A DNA stretch of 64,000 bases from Pseudomonadota bacterium (GTDB taxonomy: Bacteria; Pseudomonadota; Gammaproteobacteria; Burkholderiales; Burkholderiaceae_B): NCBI GenBank assembly GCA_023389155.1, contig JAEWEV010000033.1, positions 62,001 to 126,000 on the forward strand, given 5' to 3'. The notes below the pieces were generated by a model, which had not been told where the DNA came from, searched no databases, and was given only the letters and a program-made list of their open reading frames with translations. Of the stretch, positions 6,471 to 13,960 are shown one piece after another. Within the stretch, counting starts at the first letter, position 1, and each line of letters opens with the position of its first letter. Made by a program: the position numbers and the translations under genes.

Positions 6471-6496
6471 TGTGAATACCAACAGGAGATAACGAA

Positions 6497-6622
6497 ATGA
6501 TAGTTGCAATGATAGGACTTTTGATTGCAAACGCACTATTTTTTTGCACGGGTAGCGGCGGCTGGATGAATGCGATTGCCATTGCAACTCTATCAGTAGC
6601 GCTTATAGCTAAACTATTTTAA
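6497..6622 (+). CDS. Small hydrophobic membrane peptide, 41 residues
   Basis: AGGAGATAACGAAATG gives a clear start. The protein has two hydrophobic stretches (MIVAMIGLLIANALFF and NAIAIATLSVALIAKLF) separated by a CTGSGGW turn, typical of small phage inner-membrane proteins. Function unknown. Confidence 0.55.
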   Translation: MIVAMIGLLIANALFFCTGSGGWMNAIAIATLSVALIAKLF

Positions 6623-6632
6623 GGAACCCAAA

Positions 6633-6848
6633 ATGAGTTCAACAGCATGTGATGACCAATTAACAGTGCATCCGGATGATCAGGAGGGGCAAAAGACATA
6701 CTCACTGCCCATTGCCGGTAACGCTCGGAATGAAATGATCGCGTGTGGCTGTGTCGGCCCGCAGAACGGCGACCCAGTATGTCCTTGCCAGATGCGCAAT
6801 GTCACCATCGTTAATGGCAAGCGCGCTATTGTACGGTTTTTAGATTAG
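6633..6848 (+). CDS. Cys-rich phage protein of unknown function
   Basis: 71 residues with a cysteine cluster (IACGCVGPQNGDPVCPC) of metal-binding appearance; the C-terminus (TIVNGKRAIVRFLD) is a beta-hairpin pattern. A GGAAC site lies a few bases before the ATG. Same operon direction and tight spacing as its neighbours. Confidence 0.55.
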   Translation: MSSTACDDQLTVHPDDQEGQKTYSLPIAGNARNEMIACGCVGPQNGDPVCPCQMRNVTIVNGKRAIVRFLD

Positions 6849-6857
6849 GAGAGCGAC

Positions 6858-7244
6858 ATGGCAGATCGACATAAATGGGCGGATGTGATTATTGCGTGGG
6901 CAAATGGGGAGGACATCCAGACTAGCGCAAATGGCCGTCCCTTCAGGGACTTCACTGGAGCACAGCCTAACTTTGAGGCAGAGGATATCGAATACCGAAT
7001 CAAGCCACGCACGATCATGATTGGTGATATGGAAATTCCGTCACCACTGCAGGAAGCACCGTCAGACAACACGAAATACTGGACTGTAAGTTTTTTTGAT
7101 GAATATTCATTAGTCGTTGGCCGGTTTTGGTGCGGCAGCGGAAACGATATAGCTTTTTTACGGCACGGCTTAATCCACCTAGATCGCGATTCCGCCATCG
7201 ACCACGCCCGCGCGCTTATCACTATCTCTGGCGGTACGGAATAG
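6858..7244 (+). CDS. Phage protein of unknown function
   Basis: 128 residues. The N-terminal third (RHKWADVIIAWANGEDIQ ... FRDFTGAQPNFEAEDIEYRIKP) follows a pattern repeatedly seen in phage early proteins, where residues before YRIKP form a small alpha/beta unit. An AGGAGAGCGACATG start is clear. No enzymatic motif is visible. Confidence 0.6.
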   Translation: MADRHKWADVIIAWANGEDIQTSANGRPFRDFTGAQPNFEAEDIEYRIKPRTIMIGDMEIPSPLQEAPSDNTKYWTVSFFDEYSLVVGRFWCGSGNDIAFLRHGLIHLDRDSAIDHARALITISGGTE

Positions 7245-7259
7245 CCAAGGAGCGTAGAC

Positions 7260-7376
7260 ATGTTCACTTTCCAAGCCATCATATGGTGCTTTTCAGTGAT
7301 CCTCACTGCTGGCCTCATTGCCCTACTCTCCGCCGGACATGACGTATATCTCCAGGATGAAGACGAACGGTGTTGA
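7260..7376 (+). CDS. Small single-pass membrane peptide, 38 residues
   Basis: AAGGAG lies 8 nt before the ATG. The product has one transmembrane stretch (IIWCFSVILTAGLIALL) followed by an acidic tail (YLQDEDERC). It follows the preceding gene by 15 bp. Likely a real phage micro-protein; role unknown. Confidence 0.5.
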   Translation: MFTFQAIIWCFSVILTAGLIALLSAGHDVYLQDEDERC

Positions 7377-7742
7377 ATTGGAGCGCGGGCAATCTAACTT
7401 GAGAGCATCCGCAATCCGACCGCCAGCCTGAGGCGAACAGGCGCGTGGCAGTTCGCTGAGCACTGCTGTGTTTCCGGATCACGAAAAAACCGGTTCGCTT
7501 CGGCAGCAGTACGTGTTGCTGGTCACGCCAAAACCAGCACCCTGATTCAAGCACGCTCACCCTGAAATAGTAGGCAGGGGCCGGCCTTCCAACCCGGCGC
7601 GAGTGTGCTTCAGTGAGGGTAATGCGCAGGCTGATGGGCACCGACTGAACAGGGATAGCGAAGGTTGCAGTAGTTCAGAGTGAACAGCATGCTATCAAGC
7701 CGGAGATCAGCGCCGGCCCCTCACCTTTTCCAAGGAGTCACA
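7377..7742. other. 366-bp stretch without an accepted gene
   Basis: The plus strand has no good coding frame. Short inverted repeats occur, for example GCCTG/CAGGC near 7430. The minus strand keeps one 108-codon frame open from a GTG at 7641 to 7315, with plausible composition (AYYFRVSVLESGCWFW, FFVIRKHSSAQRTATRLF) but no ribosome-binding site, and it overlaps the 38-residue gene. I therefore do not call it a gene, though it may be one. Confidence 0.4.
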
Positions 7743-8501
7743 ATGCAACGAATAGTCTGCTGGTTTTCCTGCGGCGCGGCTTCGGCGGTCGCGACGAAAC
7801 TGGTCATCGAGAGAGAGAGAGAGCGGGAGGCTGCTGGTTTGGTTCAGGTGATCGTTGTTCGCAACATCGTGCGCGAAGAACACCCGGATAATGACCGGTT
7901 TGCCAGAGACTGTGAGAAATGGTTCGGGCGCCCTATTACCAACACGATCAACGAAAAGTATGACGGCAGCATTTACAAGGTTTTCGAGGCGAAGAAGTAT
8001 ATCGCCGGGATAGCTGGCGCGCCCTGCACTCTTGAGTTGAAAAAGGAAGTCCGCAGACGATTCCAGCTGCCGAACGATATTCATGTGTTCGGGTTTACTG
8101 CCGAAGAAGAGCATAGAGCCGAGCGGATGATGGACAACAACAACGATATGCGCCTGATTCATATCCTTATCGACAAGGGGCTGACGCATAGCGACTGTCT
8201 GGCAATCATCACGCAACAAGGCATTGAGTTGCCTATGATGTACCGACTTGGGTACAAGACAGCTAACTGCATCGGCTGCGTCAAGGGCGGAGCCGGGTAC
8301 TGGAACAAAATACGCCAGGACTTCCCCATCGCCTTTCACCGAATGGCAGACTTAGAAGTGAAATTCGGCGCTCGCCTGACCAAGCATAACGGCGAGCGCG
8401 TTTTCTTAAAAGACCTGCCGCCAGACGCTGGAGCCTATCAGGAAGAACCTGAAATCCAATGCGGCATCTTCTGCGAAACCGCACTGCGCGAGATTTCGTA
8501 A
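7743..8501 (+). CDS. PAPS-reductase-like PP-loop protein of phage type
   Basis: 252 residues from the ATG after AAGGAG (an upstream in-frame ATG lacks a site). The N-terminus holds a modified PP-loop (WFSCGAASAVATKL), as in PAPS reductase and other adenylating enzymes. Cysteines occur at GAPCTLELKK, TANCIGCVKGG and QCGIFCE, and may bind a cluster or zinc. Such proteins are frequent in phage early regions; the real substrate is unknown, and nucleotide or tRNA sulfur chemistry or DNA modification are possibilities. A GA-dinucleotide run encodes EREREREA near residue 25. Confidence 0.7.
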   Translation: MQRIVCWFSCGAASAVATKLVIEREREREAAGLVQVIVVRNIVREEHPDNDRFARDCEKWFGRPITNTINEKYDGSIYKVFEAKKYIAGIAGAPCTLELKKEVRRRFQLPNDIHVFGFTAEEEHRAERMMDNNNDMRLIHILIDKGLTHSDCLAIITQQGIELPMMYRLGYKTANCIGCVKGGAGYWNKIRQDFPIAFHRMADLEVKFGARLTKHNGERVFLKDLPPDAGAYQEEPEIQCGIFCETALREIS

Positions 8502-8621
8502 ACCATCTTCCAAGGCCAGCACAGGCCGCAATCAACCAATTCCAATACGTGTACCGGCAGTCGGACTATTCCGCTTTGTCCCCGGGTGCGCGCGCCTTGG
8601 AAATCCTTTATGGAGTGAATT

Positions 8622-8894
8622 ATGCAGATCACCATATTCTCCCTGCCTAACGGCACACCGCGTGAAGTCGAGATCACAAACGTCAATCCAATTGATGCTG
8701 AATTCTTTGAGCACCACAAGGTGAAGATCAGCATGGAGGATATCGGCGGCATGTTTGCTGTGTACGCGGATATCGGGAAAGTGCATGACGGCGAGCCTGA
8801 TGAATTGATCGAGCTATCACAGGGCCGGTCATGCGAAGACACACTGAATGCGCTTCGTTTGCAATGCGAAGAAGCCTTGCGAGAAATGGCATGA
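8622..8894 (+). CDS. Phage protein of unknown function
   Basis: 90 residues. Starts MQITIFSLPNGTPREVEITNV and has an alpha/beta pattern ending in an amphipathic helix (DTLNALRLQCEEALREMA). A GGAGTG site precedes the ATG. Its stop overlaps the next start (ATGA). No family recognised. The 120 bp before it hold nothing clear. Confidence 0.55.
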   Translation: MQITIFSLPNGTPREVEITNVNPIDAEFFEHHKVKISMEDIGGMFAVYADIGKVHDGEPDELIELSQGRSCEDTLNALRLQCEEALREMA

Positions 8895-9250
8895 ACGCCC
8901 CATTTACCATCTGGTCCCTACCCGAAGCCGGGCCGATCACGCCGCCTGAGTACGACGATCCAGAGCCAATCACCCCCCACCTTTCAAATGACCAGATCCA
9001 CCACCGCATCCACGATTGCCTGACTGGAGCCACAAGAGAGGCATTCACTAAGGACAAGCGGTACTGGTATGAATCGGTCATTGAGTGGGAGGAAGAATAC
9101 ATGATGGCCAACAGCGCGGCCTGCGCGATCAGCATCGACCTTGCCCGAGAACGGATGCACCACGTCGAGCAGATGATGTTGATCCACGCCCGCGAGCTGC
9201 TGGACGAAATGACCGAAGATCAACTGATGGATGAAGGAATACAGCCATGA
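8891..9250 (+). CDS. Phage protein of unknown function
   Basis: 119 residues from the ATG that overlaps the upstream stop by four bases. The N-terminal 30 residues are proline-rich (ITPPEYDDPEPITPHL); the rest is helical (SIDLARERMHHVEQMMLIHARELLDEM). Translationally coupled to both neighbours. No function assigned. Confidence 0.55.
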   Translation: MNAPFTIWSLPEAGPITPPEYDDPEPITPHLSNDQIHHRIHDCLTGATREAFTKDKRYWYESVIEWEEEYMMANSAACAISIDLARERMHHVEQMMLIHARELLDEMTEDQLMDEGIQP

Positions 9251-9459
9251 GCGACATGGGAGACGACTTCCGCGCTTTTCGGGAGCACAAAAGGGAGTTG
9301 CGCAATAGATACGGCGTCAATTGTCCAGTTTGCACAAAGCAACTTCCGAAAGCCCAACCAACAATCTTGTTGCCGCAGCAACGGTGCCGAGTCTGTAAAT
9401 ACGTTGATCCTCGACCAGAACTGACGGACGAGCAATACCAAATGAAGGAACAGCCATGA
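9247..9459 (+). CDS. Small zinc-ribbon phage protein
   Basis: 70 residues with CPVC and CRVC knuckles 28 residues apart, a four-cysteine zinc ribbon. The N-terminus is charged and helical (DDFRAFREHKRELRNRYG). It starts at an ATG overlapping the upstream TGA and overlaps the next gene by four bases. Nucleic-acid binding is plausible, not shown. Confidence 0.55.
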   Translation: MSDMGDDFRAFREHKRELRNRYGVNCPVCTKQLPKAQPTILLPQQRCRVCKYVDPRPELTDEQYQMKEQP

Positions 9460-9680
9460 CCTACTTTCAAGGCCCGAACGTTGTGGCGCCGCGCGAACTG
9501 CGCCGCAACAAATACACCAAGTTGCCCCATTTGGCCTATCTTGACGGGCACCGATATAACCCGCTTACCGGCGACTGGAAATCAATCATCGAGCCGCCCA
9601 TGCCACGCGCCGCAAAACTCTTCATCCTCGCGTTCGCCATCGGCTGCATTGCCCTATTACTCAATTCACCAGGAATTTAA
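9456..9680 (+). CDS. Small tail-anchored membrane protein
   Basis: 74 residues with a basic, soluble N-terminus and a C-terminal hydrophobic helix (LFILAFAIGCIALLL). It overlaps the preceding gene by four bases and ends 2 bp before the coiled-coil gene. Unknown function. Confidence 0.5.
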   Translation: MTYFQGPNVVAPRELRRNKYTKLPHLAYLDGHRYNPLTGDWKSIIEPPMPRAAKLFILAFAIGCIALLLNSPGI

Positions 9681-9682
9681 CC

Positions 9683-10768
9683 ATGTCAGAAGTCATCGAA
9701 CAAGAAAGCACTGAGCTTGTGGCGCTGCCACCGAAAGAAACCGCGCTATCGGTTTACAGCACATCTGGCGGTCTGGATCCTTACCTTGAGCGCATCAAGG
9801 CCGAGATTGACGCCTTCGTACCCGACACATCGACCGCCAAGGGTCGCTCAGCAATCGCCAGCATGGCATTCAAGGTTGCCAAGATTAAAACCGCAATAGA
9901 AGCCCTGGGCAAGACGGTTTCTGCTGAACTGAAAGAGATTCCGAAAAAGGTAGATGCTGAGCGCAAGCGCACGCGGGAAAAGCTGGAGCTTTGGCAGGCA
10001 GACGTACGTAAGCCGCTGACCGAGTGGGAGCAGGCGGAAGAAGAAAGACAGGCTCGTCACAATCAAAACGTGATGCGGCTCAACCAATACGCAGCCAATG
10101 CCAGTCAAGAAATTGAATCTCTCACATTGCTGGAAATGTTAGGCGCAGTCGAAGCCACGGTAGTTGATGATTCGTGGGAGGAATTCGAGTCTGAAGGCCA
10201 TCGCGCCAAGGAAAAGGCAATAGCATCGTTGCGCGCTGCCATCGATAAACGCCAGCAATACGAAGCCGAGCAGGCAGAACTTGCCAAATTGCGTGCCGAC
10301 GCCGAAGCCCGACGAATCCAAGATGAAAAGGATCGTATCGCACGCGAAGCAGCAGAGGCAGCCACCAAGGCAGCAGAAGCGAAAGCGCAGGCCGAACGTG
10401 ATGCCGCGATCAAACGTGAGGCAGACGCCAAGGCTGCAATGGAACGCCGGGAACTGGAACTAAAGCTACAGGCCGAGAAGGCAGAGCGCGAGAAGCAGGA
10501 AGCCATCAACCGCGCCGCTCAGGAACAAGCAGCAGCCGAGGAACGCCAGAAGCAGGCAGTCGAGGCCGAACGCAAGCGTCAGGCAGACGAAATCGCCCGG
10601 CAGGAAGCGGAGGCAAAAGCGCGGGAGGCGGACAAGAAACATAAGGCGTCCGTCAATCGTGCGGCAATGGAAGCCTTTATCGCTGGCGGCATGACCGAGG
10701 ATTGCGCCAAACAGGCCGTAACGTTGATCGCCAAGGGTCAGATCCCGGGCGTGAAAATCTCATACTGA
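9683..10768 (+). CDS. Long coiled-coil phage protein next to recombination genes
   Basis: 361 residues. Residues 1-120 form a charged helical domain (IKAEIDAFVPDTSTAKGRSAIASM). About 170-330 is a nearly uninterrupted Ala/Glu/Lys/Arg heptad coiled coil (AAEAKAQAERDAAIKREADAK), followed by a small C-terminal domain (NRAAMEAFIAGGMTEDCAKQAV). Proteins of this shape occur just upstream of phage recombinases, where a scaffold or DNA-binding accessory role is supposed. TolA-like composition alone is not evidence of a Tol function. Confidence 0.65.
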   Translation: MSEVIEQESTELVALPPKETALSVYSTSGGLDPYLERIKAEIDAFVPDTSTAKGRSAIASMAFKVAKIKTAIEALGKTVSAELKEIPKKVDAERKRTREKLELWQADVRKPLTEWEQAEEERQARHNQNVMRLNQYAANASQEIESLTLLEMLGAVEATVVDDSWEEFESEGHRAKEKAIASLRAAIDKRQQYEAEQAELAKLRADAEARRIQDEKDRIAREAAEAATKAAEAKAQAERDAAIKREADAKAAMERRELELKLQAEKAEREKQEAINRAAQEQAAAEERQKQAVEAERKRQADEIARQEAEAKAREADKKHKASVNRAAMEAFIAGGMTEDCAKQAVTLIAKGQIPGVKISY

Positions 10769-10775
10769 GGGAATT

Positions 10776-11591
10776 ATGAATGAAGTTATTGAGCGGCCAG
10801 GAATCGTGCCGCAGGTTGAAGGCCGAAGTTCTGTAGCGGAGGTGACGAAACACGTTATCGCCGTTCAGGAAGTCATGAAGTCGGTGATGAAACAGAACGT
10901 CCATTACGGATCCATCCCGGGCGCTGGCGACAAGCCTACCTTGTTAAAACCCGGCGCTGAAGTGCTTTGCGTCACGTTCCGGATCGCGGATGACTTCATT
11001 GTCGAGGATTTATCCGCGCCCGGTGTGATTCGATACCGAGTGAAGTGCATCGGGAAACACCAGTCTACCGGCATCACCCTTGGTTCCGGCTTGGGGGAGG
11101 CATCCACCGACGAAGAAAAGTACAAGTGGCGCAAAGCTGTTTGTACTCAGGAATGGGAGGACACACCGAAGGATATGCGCCGCCTGAAGTATGGCCGCAA
11201 GGCGAACGGTCATTACACGGTCGAGCAGATCAGGACCGAGCCAGCAGACCTTGCCAATACCGTCTTAAAGATGGCCTGCAAACGCGCCAAAATCGCAATG
11301 GTTCTGAACGTAACAGCAGCGTCTGACATGTTCAGCCAGGACTTGGAGGACTTGGACGCCGAGCTTGTGCGCCATCTGGCCGAGGATGACCGAGAGAACC
11401 ATATGCAACAGGTGCGGCAAGAATGGAAAGAAAAGGCGACTGCCACGGAAACGGAAGAAGCCCTGCGCGCCGTCATGAAGGCTGGCGTCAAGGTATTTCA
11501 AGAAACACGCGACATGGATGGATACAAGGAATTTGCTGCGGTAATTCAGGAACATGGCGCCAAACTCAAAAAAGGAGCAACCGATGCTTGA
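10776..11591 (+). CDS. Candidate phage recombination (single-strand annealing) protein
   Basis: 271 residues. Conserved-looking blocks are HYGSIPGAGDKPTLLKPGAEVL, CTQEWEDTPKDMRRLKYGR and ADLANTVLKMACKRAKIAM, followed by SQDLEDLD. This pattern recurs in phage proteins beside exonuclease genes. The gene lies between the coiled-coil gene and a YqaJ-type exonuclease plus SSB, where an annealing protein is expected, so the role is inferred from synteny. I do not recognise it as a canonical RecT, Bet or Erf. Confidence 0.55.
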   Translation: MNEVIERPGIVPQVEGRSSVAEVTKHVIAVQEVMKSVMKQNVHYGSIPGAGDKPTLLKPGAEVLCVTFRIADDFIVEDLSAPGVIRYRVKCIGKHQSTGITLGSGLGEASTDEEKYKWRKAVCTQEWEDTPKDMRRLKYGRKANGHYTVEQIRTEPADLANTVLKMACKRAKIAMVLNVTAASDMFSQDLEDLDAELVRHLAEDDRENHMQQVRQEWKEKATATETEEALRAVMKAGVKVFQETRDMDGYKEFAAVIQEHGAKLKKGATDA

Positions 11592-12246
11592 TATCCGATT
11601 CCGCTGTTCCAGCATCGGGAAGCTCATGGCCTCCCCTACTGAGGCTGCCGCCAAAGCCGGTGAGGTTTTGTCCGTCGGTGCCAAATCCTATATCCGGGAG
11701 TTGGCATCGCAAGAGATTTTCGGCATTGACTTCGAAGTTTCCAGCAAGGAAATGGAAAAAGGCATCGAAGTCGAGCAGGACTCTATCGACCTGCTGAACC
11801 GCGTCCGTGGCCTGAACCTGACCAAAAATACAGAACGCCGCACCAATGAGTGGATCACAGGGGAATGCGACCTGTATGACGCAGAGCGACGCCGCGGTCA
11901 TGATATCAAGTCATCATGGTCGGCCAAAACATTCCCGGGCTGGGTCATGGACTGCGAGGATAAGGTATACGAATGGCAGATGCGCGGCTACATGATGTTA
12001 TGGGATGCCGACGAATGGGAGGTTAATTACTGCCTTGTAGACACCCCGCAGCGTCTGATCGGCTTCGAGCCTATCCAAATGCACGTTGTCTCCCATATCC
12101 CTGAAATGCACCGCCTCACCAGTTGGGTGGTAAAGCGGGATTTCGACAAAGAGCGAGAAATGATCGCTCGAATCAAAGCGGCCAGAGAATATCTTACTCA
12201 GGTCATCCAAGAATTTGACACAGAACACAATTTAATTGAGGTTTGA
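11584..12246 (+). CDS. YqaJ/lambda-exonuclease-type phage nuclease
   Basis: 220 residues from the ATG overlapping the upstream gene, with AAAGGAG before it. PD-(D/E)XK nuclease elements are visible: GIEVEQDSIDLL, then TGECDLYDAERRRGHDIKSSWS (catalytic Asp and Asp-Ile-Lys), then YEWQMRGYMMLW. These 5'-3' exonucleases work with an annealing protein in phage recombination. Context (annealing candidate upstream, SSB downstream) agrees. Confidence 0.8.
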   Translation: MLDIRFRCSSIGKLMASPTEAAAKAGEVLSVGAKSYIRELASQEIFGIDFEVSSKEMEKGIEVEQDSIDLLNRVRGLNLTKNTERRTNEWITGECDLYDAERRRGHDIKSSWSAKTFPGWVMDCEDKVYEWQMRGYMMLWDADEWEVNYCLVDTPQRLIGFEPIQMHVVSHIPEMHRLTSWVVKRDFDKEREMIARIKAAREYLTQVIQEFDTEHNLIEV

Positions 12247-12248
12247 AA

Positions 12249-12689
12249 ATGGCTATTAACGTATGGACTTTCACGGGCAATATCGGCAGGGATGCAGAGC
12301 AGCGGTTTACGCCAGCAGGTGATTCAATCGTTTCTTTCCCTGTCGCGACACAGGCCGGGTTTGGCGAAAAGGCGATCACAACATGGGCGCGCTGCTCGAT
12401 CTTCGGAAAGCGCGGGGATTCAGTATTGCCCTACTTGAACAAAGGCCAGCAAGTGGCAATTTCAGGGGAACTGGCTGCCCGCGAGTGGGAAAACAAGGAC
12501 GGGATCAAACAAACCAGCATTGAAGTGCGTGTAAATGATGTGCAGCTTATCGGTAAGCGGGAAGACGGACAACAACAACGCCAGGCAACACGCCAGCAAC
12601 CCGCACCACAGACCGGAGGCGGCATAGCGGATATGAGCGATGATATTCCTTTTGTCTGCCCTCGCGGCCTGATCCTTCACTCAATCTAA
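12249..12689 (+). CDS. ssb: Phage single-stranded DNA-binding protein
   Basis: 146 residues from ATG with GAGG before it. OB-fold motifs are clear: FTGNIGRDAEQRFTPAGDSI, WARCSIFGKRGDSVLPYL and KGQQVAISGELAAREW. A Gln-rich linker leads to DDIPF, the usual C-terminal tip that binds partner proteins. Here, however, 11 extra residues (VCPRGLILHSI) follow before the stop. A terminator begins at the stop codon. The family is certain; whether the buried tip still recruits partners is open. Confidence 0.9.
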   Translation: MAINVWTFTGNIGRDAEQRFTPAGDSIVSFPVATQAGFGEKAITTWARCSIFGKRGDSVLPYLNKGQQVAISGELAAREWENKDGIKQTSIEVRVNDVQLIGKREDGQQQRQATRQQPAPQTGGGIADMSDDIPFVCPRGLILHSI

Positions 12690-12708
12690 GCCCTCCCCGG
12701 GCTTTTTT
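12688..12708 (+). terminator. Intrinsic terminator after ssb
   Basis: AAGCCC, loop TCCCC and GGGCTT followed by a T-run. It overlaps the ssb stop codon. It ends or attenuates the early transcript before the integrase-side genes, so read-through would need antitermination. Confidence 0.8.
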
Positions 12709-12714
12709 AACGCC

Positions 12715-12897
12715 ATGACAAAACAGCAATTCATCTTCCGGATGCGCTCGTACATCCGCAACAACTTCAATGGCAACGCTCACGTTGCTGCATTCTATGG
12801 CGTGTCGGAGCAGCGGATGCGCAACATACGGGCGGGGAAATCAAAACCGCCACAGACGATGCTTGACGATCTGGCTATTACAACGGAGGCAGTATGA
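12715..12897 (+). CDS. Small helix-turn-helix phage protein
   Basis: 60 residues with a Cro-type helix-turn-helix (NAHVAAFYGVSEQRMRNIRAGKSKPPQTML). No Shine-Dalgarno lies before the ATG, which follows the ssb terminator T-run by a few bases. The stop overlaps the next start. A DNA-binding role is likely; target unknown. Confidence 0.5.
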   Translation: MTKQQFIFRMRSYIRNNFNGNAHVAAFYGVSEQRMRNIRAGKSKPPQTMLDDLAITTEAV

Positions 12898-13187
12898 CCC
12901 ACCTCTACCAAGCCCGAATCTACCTACGCGAAGCCCGAGCGCGGCGGCACGATGGGCGATTTCACGCAATGTTGCTCACATGGGCAGCCAAACGGCGCCG
13001 GCGGCACTGGGGAGTTTCGTGTATACCGAGCCAGCAATCCGGATGCCATTTACGCCGCGTCCGCTTGTGGAGCGCAGATACCGATCAAGTGGACTCCCAG
13101 CATCCACATGCCGCGTGCGGCCAGTCGCATCGACTTACTGATCAGATCCGTCCGTATCGAGAGGCTACAGGATATCAGCGAAGCTGA
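12894..13187 (+). CDS. N-terminal remnant of a small phage protein, run-on into another gene's frame
   Basis: 97 codons from a start with a strong GGAGG site. Only the first about 35 residues (MTHLYQARIYLREARARR ... LLTWAAKRRRR) look like the familiar small phage protein with the ARIYL.EAR pattern. After about 13,000 the reading is Arg/His/Gln-rich nonsense opposite the good frame of the next gene. A deletion joining two genes out of frame explains this best. Confidence 0.4.
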   Translation: MTHLYQARIYLREARARRHDGRFHAMLLTWAAKRRRRHWGVSCIPSQQSGCHLRRVRLWSADTDQVDSQHPHAACGQSHRLTDQIRPYREATGYQRS

Positions 13188-13353
13188 TGCGCTGGCCGAG
13201 GGCATCACTTACGCCCAACTACCGGATAACCCACATGACCTGCAGCGCGCCCGGACTTGGTACCGGGGCCTGTGGGAAGCAATCAACGGCGCCGGATCCT
13301 GGGAGGCTAACCCGTGGGTCTGGGTGATCGGATTTGAAAGGGTAAAGCCATGA
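12952..13353 (+). pseudogene. C-terminal part of a conserved phage protein, N-terminus lost
   Basis: 133 codons. From about residue 24 on, it matches a conserved phage protein pattern: VYRASN, KWTPSIHMPRAASRI, VRIERLQDISEADALAEGI, LWEAINGAGSWEANPWVWVI. Full-length relatives have about 80 more N-terminal residues, including a TRR-type segment, which are missing here. The available ATG has no ribosome-binding site. The frame lies inside that of the preceding gene, so this is probably a remnant left by a small deletion near 13,000. Confidence 0.5.
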
Positions 13354-13685
13354 AGGACCTACCGCAGGTACAGGGTCAGATGCCTGTCGCATACAGAATG
13401 GAGTTCAAGCCGGCAGATTATCTATATTGCAGGGCGGAGCACCTATTTAAGCAAAAATACTGGAAAGGCGCGCGGATTCAGAGCCTATTCGCATCGCCCC
13501 AGGCCGACTTCCCGGCCGGCATCGCCGTCTATTTTGGTCGATTCTGGGTTGAGCCTAAATATGCCACACCTGGACTGATTGCTGGCGCTGTTCCACTATA
13601 TCTTGGTCCCGTCGTTTATGAACCGGGGATATCCGACGAGGTTTTGCTGCTTTTTCCATCCATGGCGCAAGGTGAACAACCATGA
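13350..13685 (+). CDS. Phage protein of unknown function
   Basis: 111 residues starting MKDLPQVQGQMPVAYRMEF, with a beta-rich pattern and hydrophobic middle (FPAGIAVYFGRFWVEP). Starts within four bases of the upstream stop and overlaps the next gene by four. No family recognised. Confidence 0.5.
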   Translation: MKDLPQVQGQMPVAYRMEFKPADYLYCRAEHLFKQKYWKGARIQSLFASPQADFPAGIAVYFGRFWVEPKYATPGLIAGAVPLYLGPVVYEPGISDEVLLLFPSMAQGEQP

Positions 13686-13960
13686 ACGAAGTTATTGTAG
13701 CGGCCGCGATAAAGCACCCTGACGGCGAAATATATGCCCTTCCTGCTCCAGCACGCCACTGTCACATTATCCAAATGATGCATGAGGATAACGGGCGAAA
13801 TGGCGAACACGGAATAAACACGCAGGATCAGGGTTTTTTGACCAGTTACGGCCGGTATGTTGATCGTGAAGAGGCAGCAAAGATAGCGGACCGCGCTGGG
13901 CAACTCAAAATCAAGTACTGCGGCCCGCCCACTTTACTTTTTTCGGAGGATGTATGGTGA
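13682..13960 (+). CDS. Conserved phage protein of unknown function
   Basis: 92 residues. The C-terminal half (QGFLTSYGRYVDREEAAKIADRAGQL ... LLFSEDVW) is a pattern common in small phage proteins, typically preceded by a strand-rich segment as here (VAAAIKHPDGEIYALPAPARH). Overlaps both neighbours. Function unknown. Confidence 0.6.
   Translation: MNEVIVAAAIKHPDGEIYALPAPARHCHIIQMMHEDNGRNGEHGINTQDQGFLTSYGRYVDREEAAKIADRAGQLKIKYCGPPTLLFSEDVW

Noticed and set aside
7809..7825. GA-dinucleotide tract as a phase-variable switch
   Set aside because: Short, internal and encoding a plausible EREREREA helix; no second frame of use is visible.
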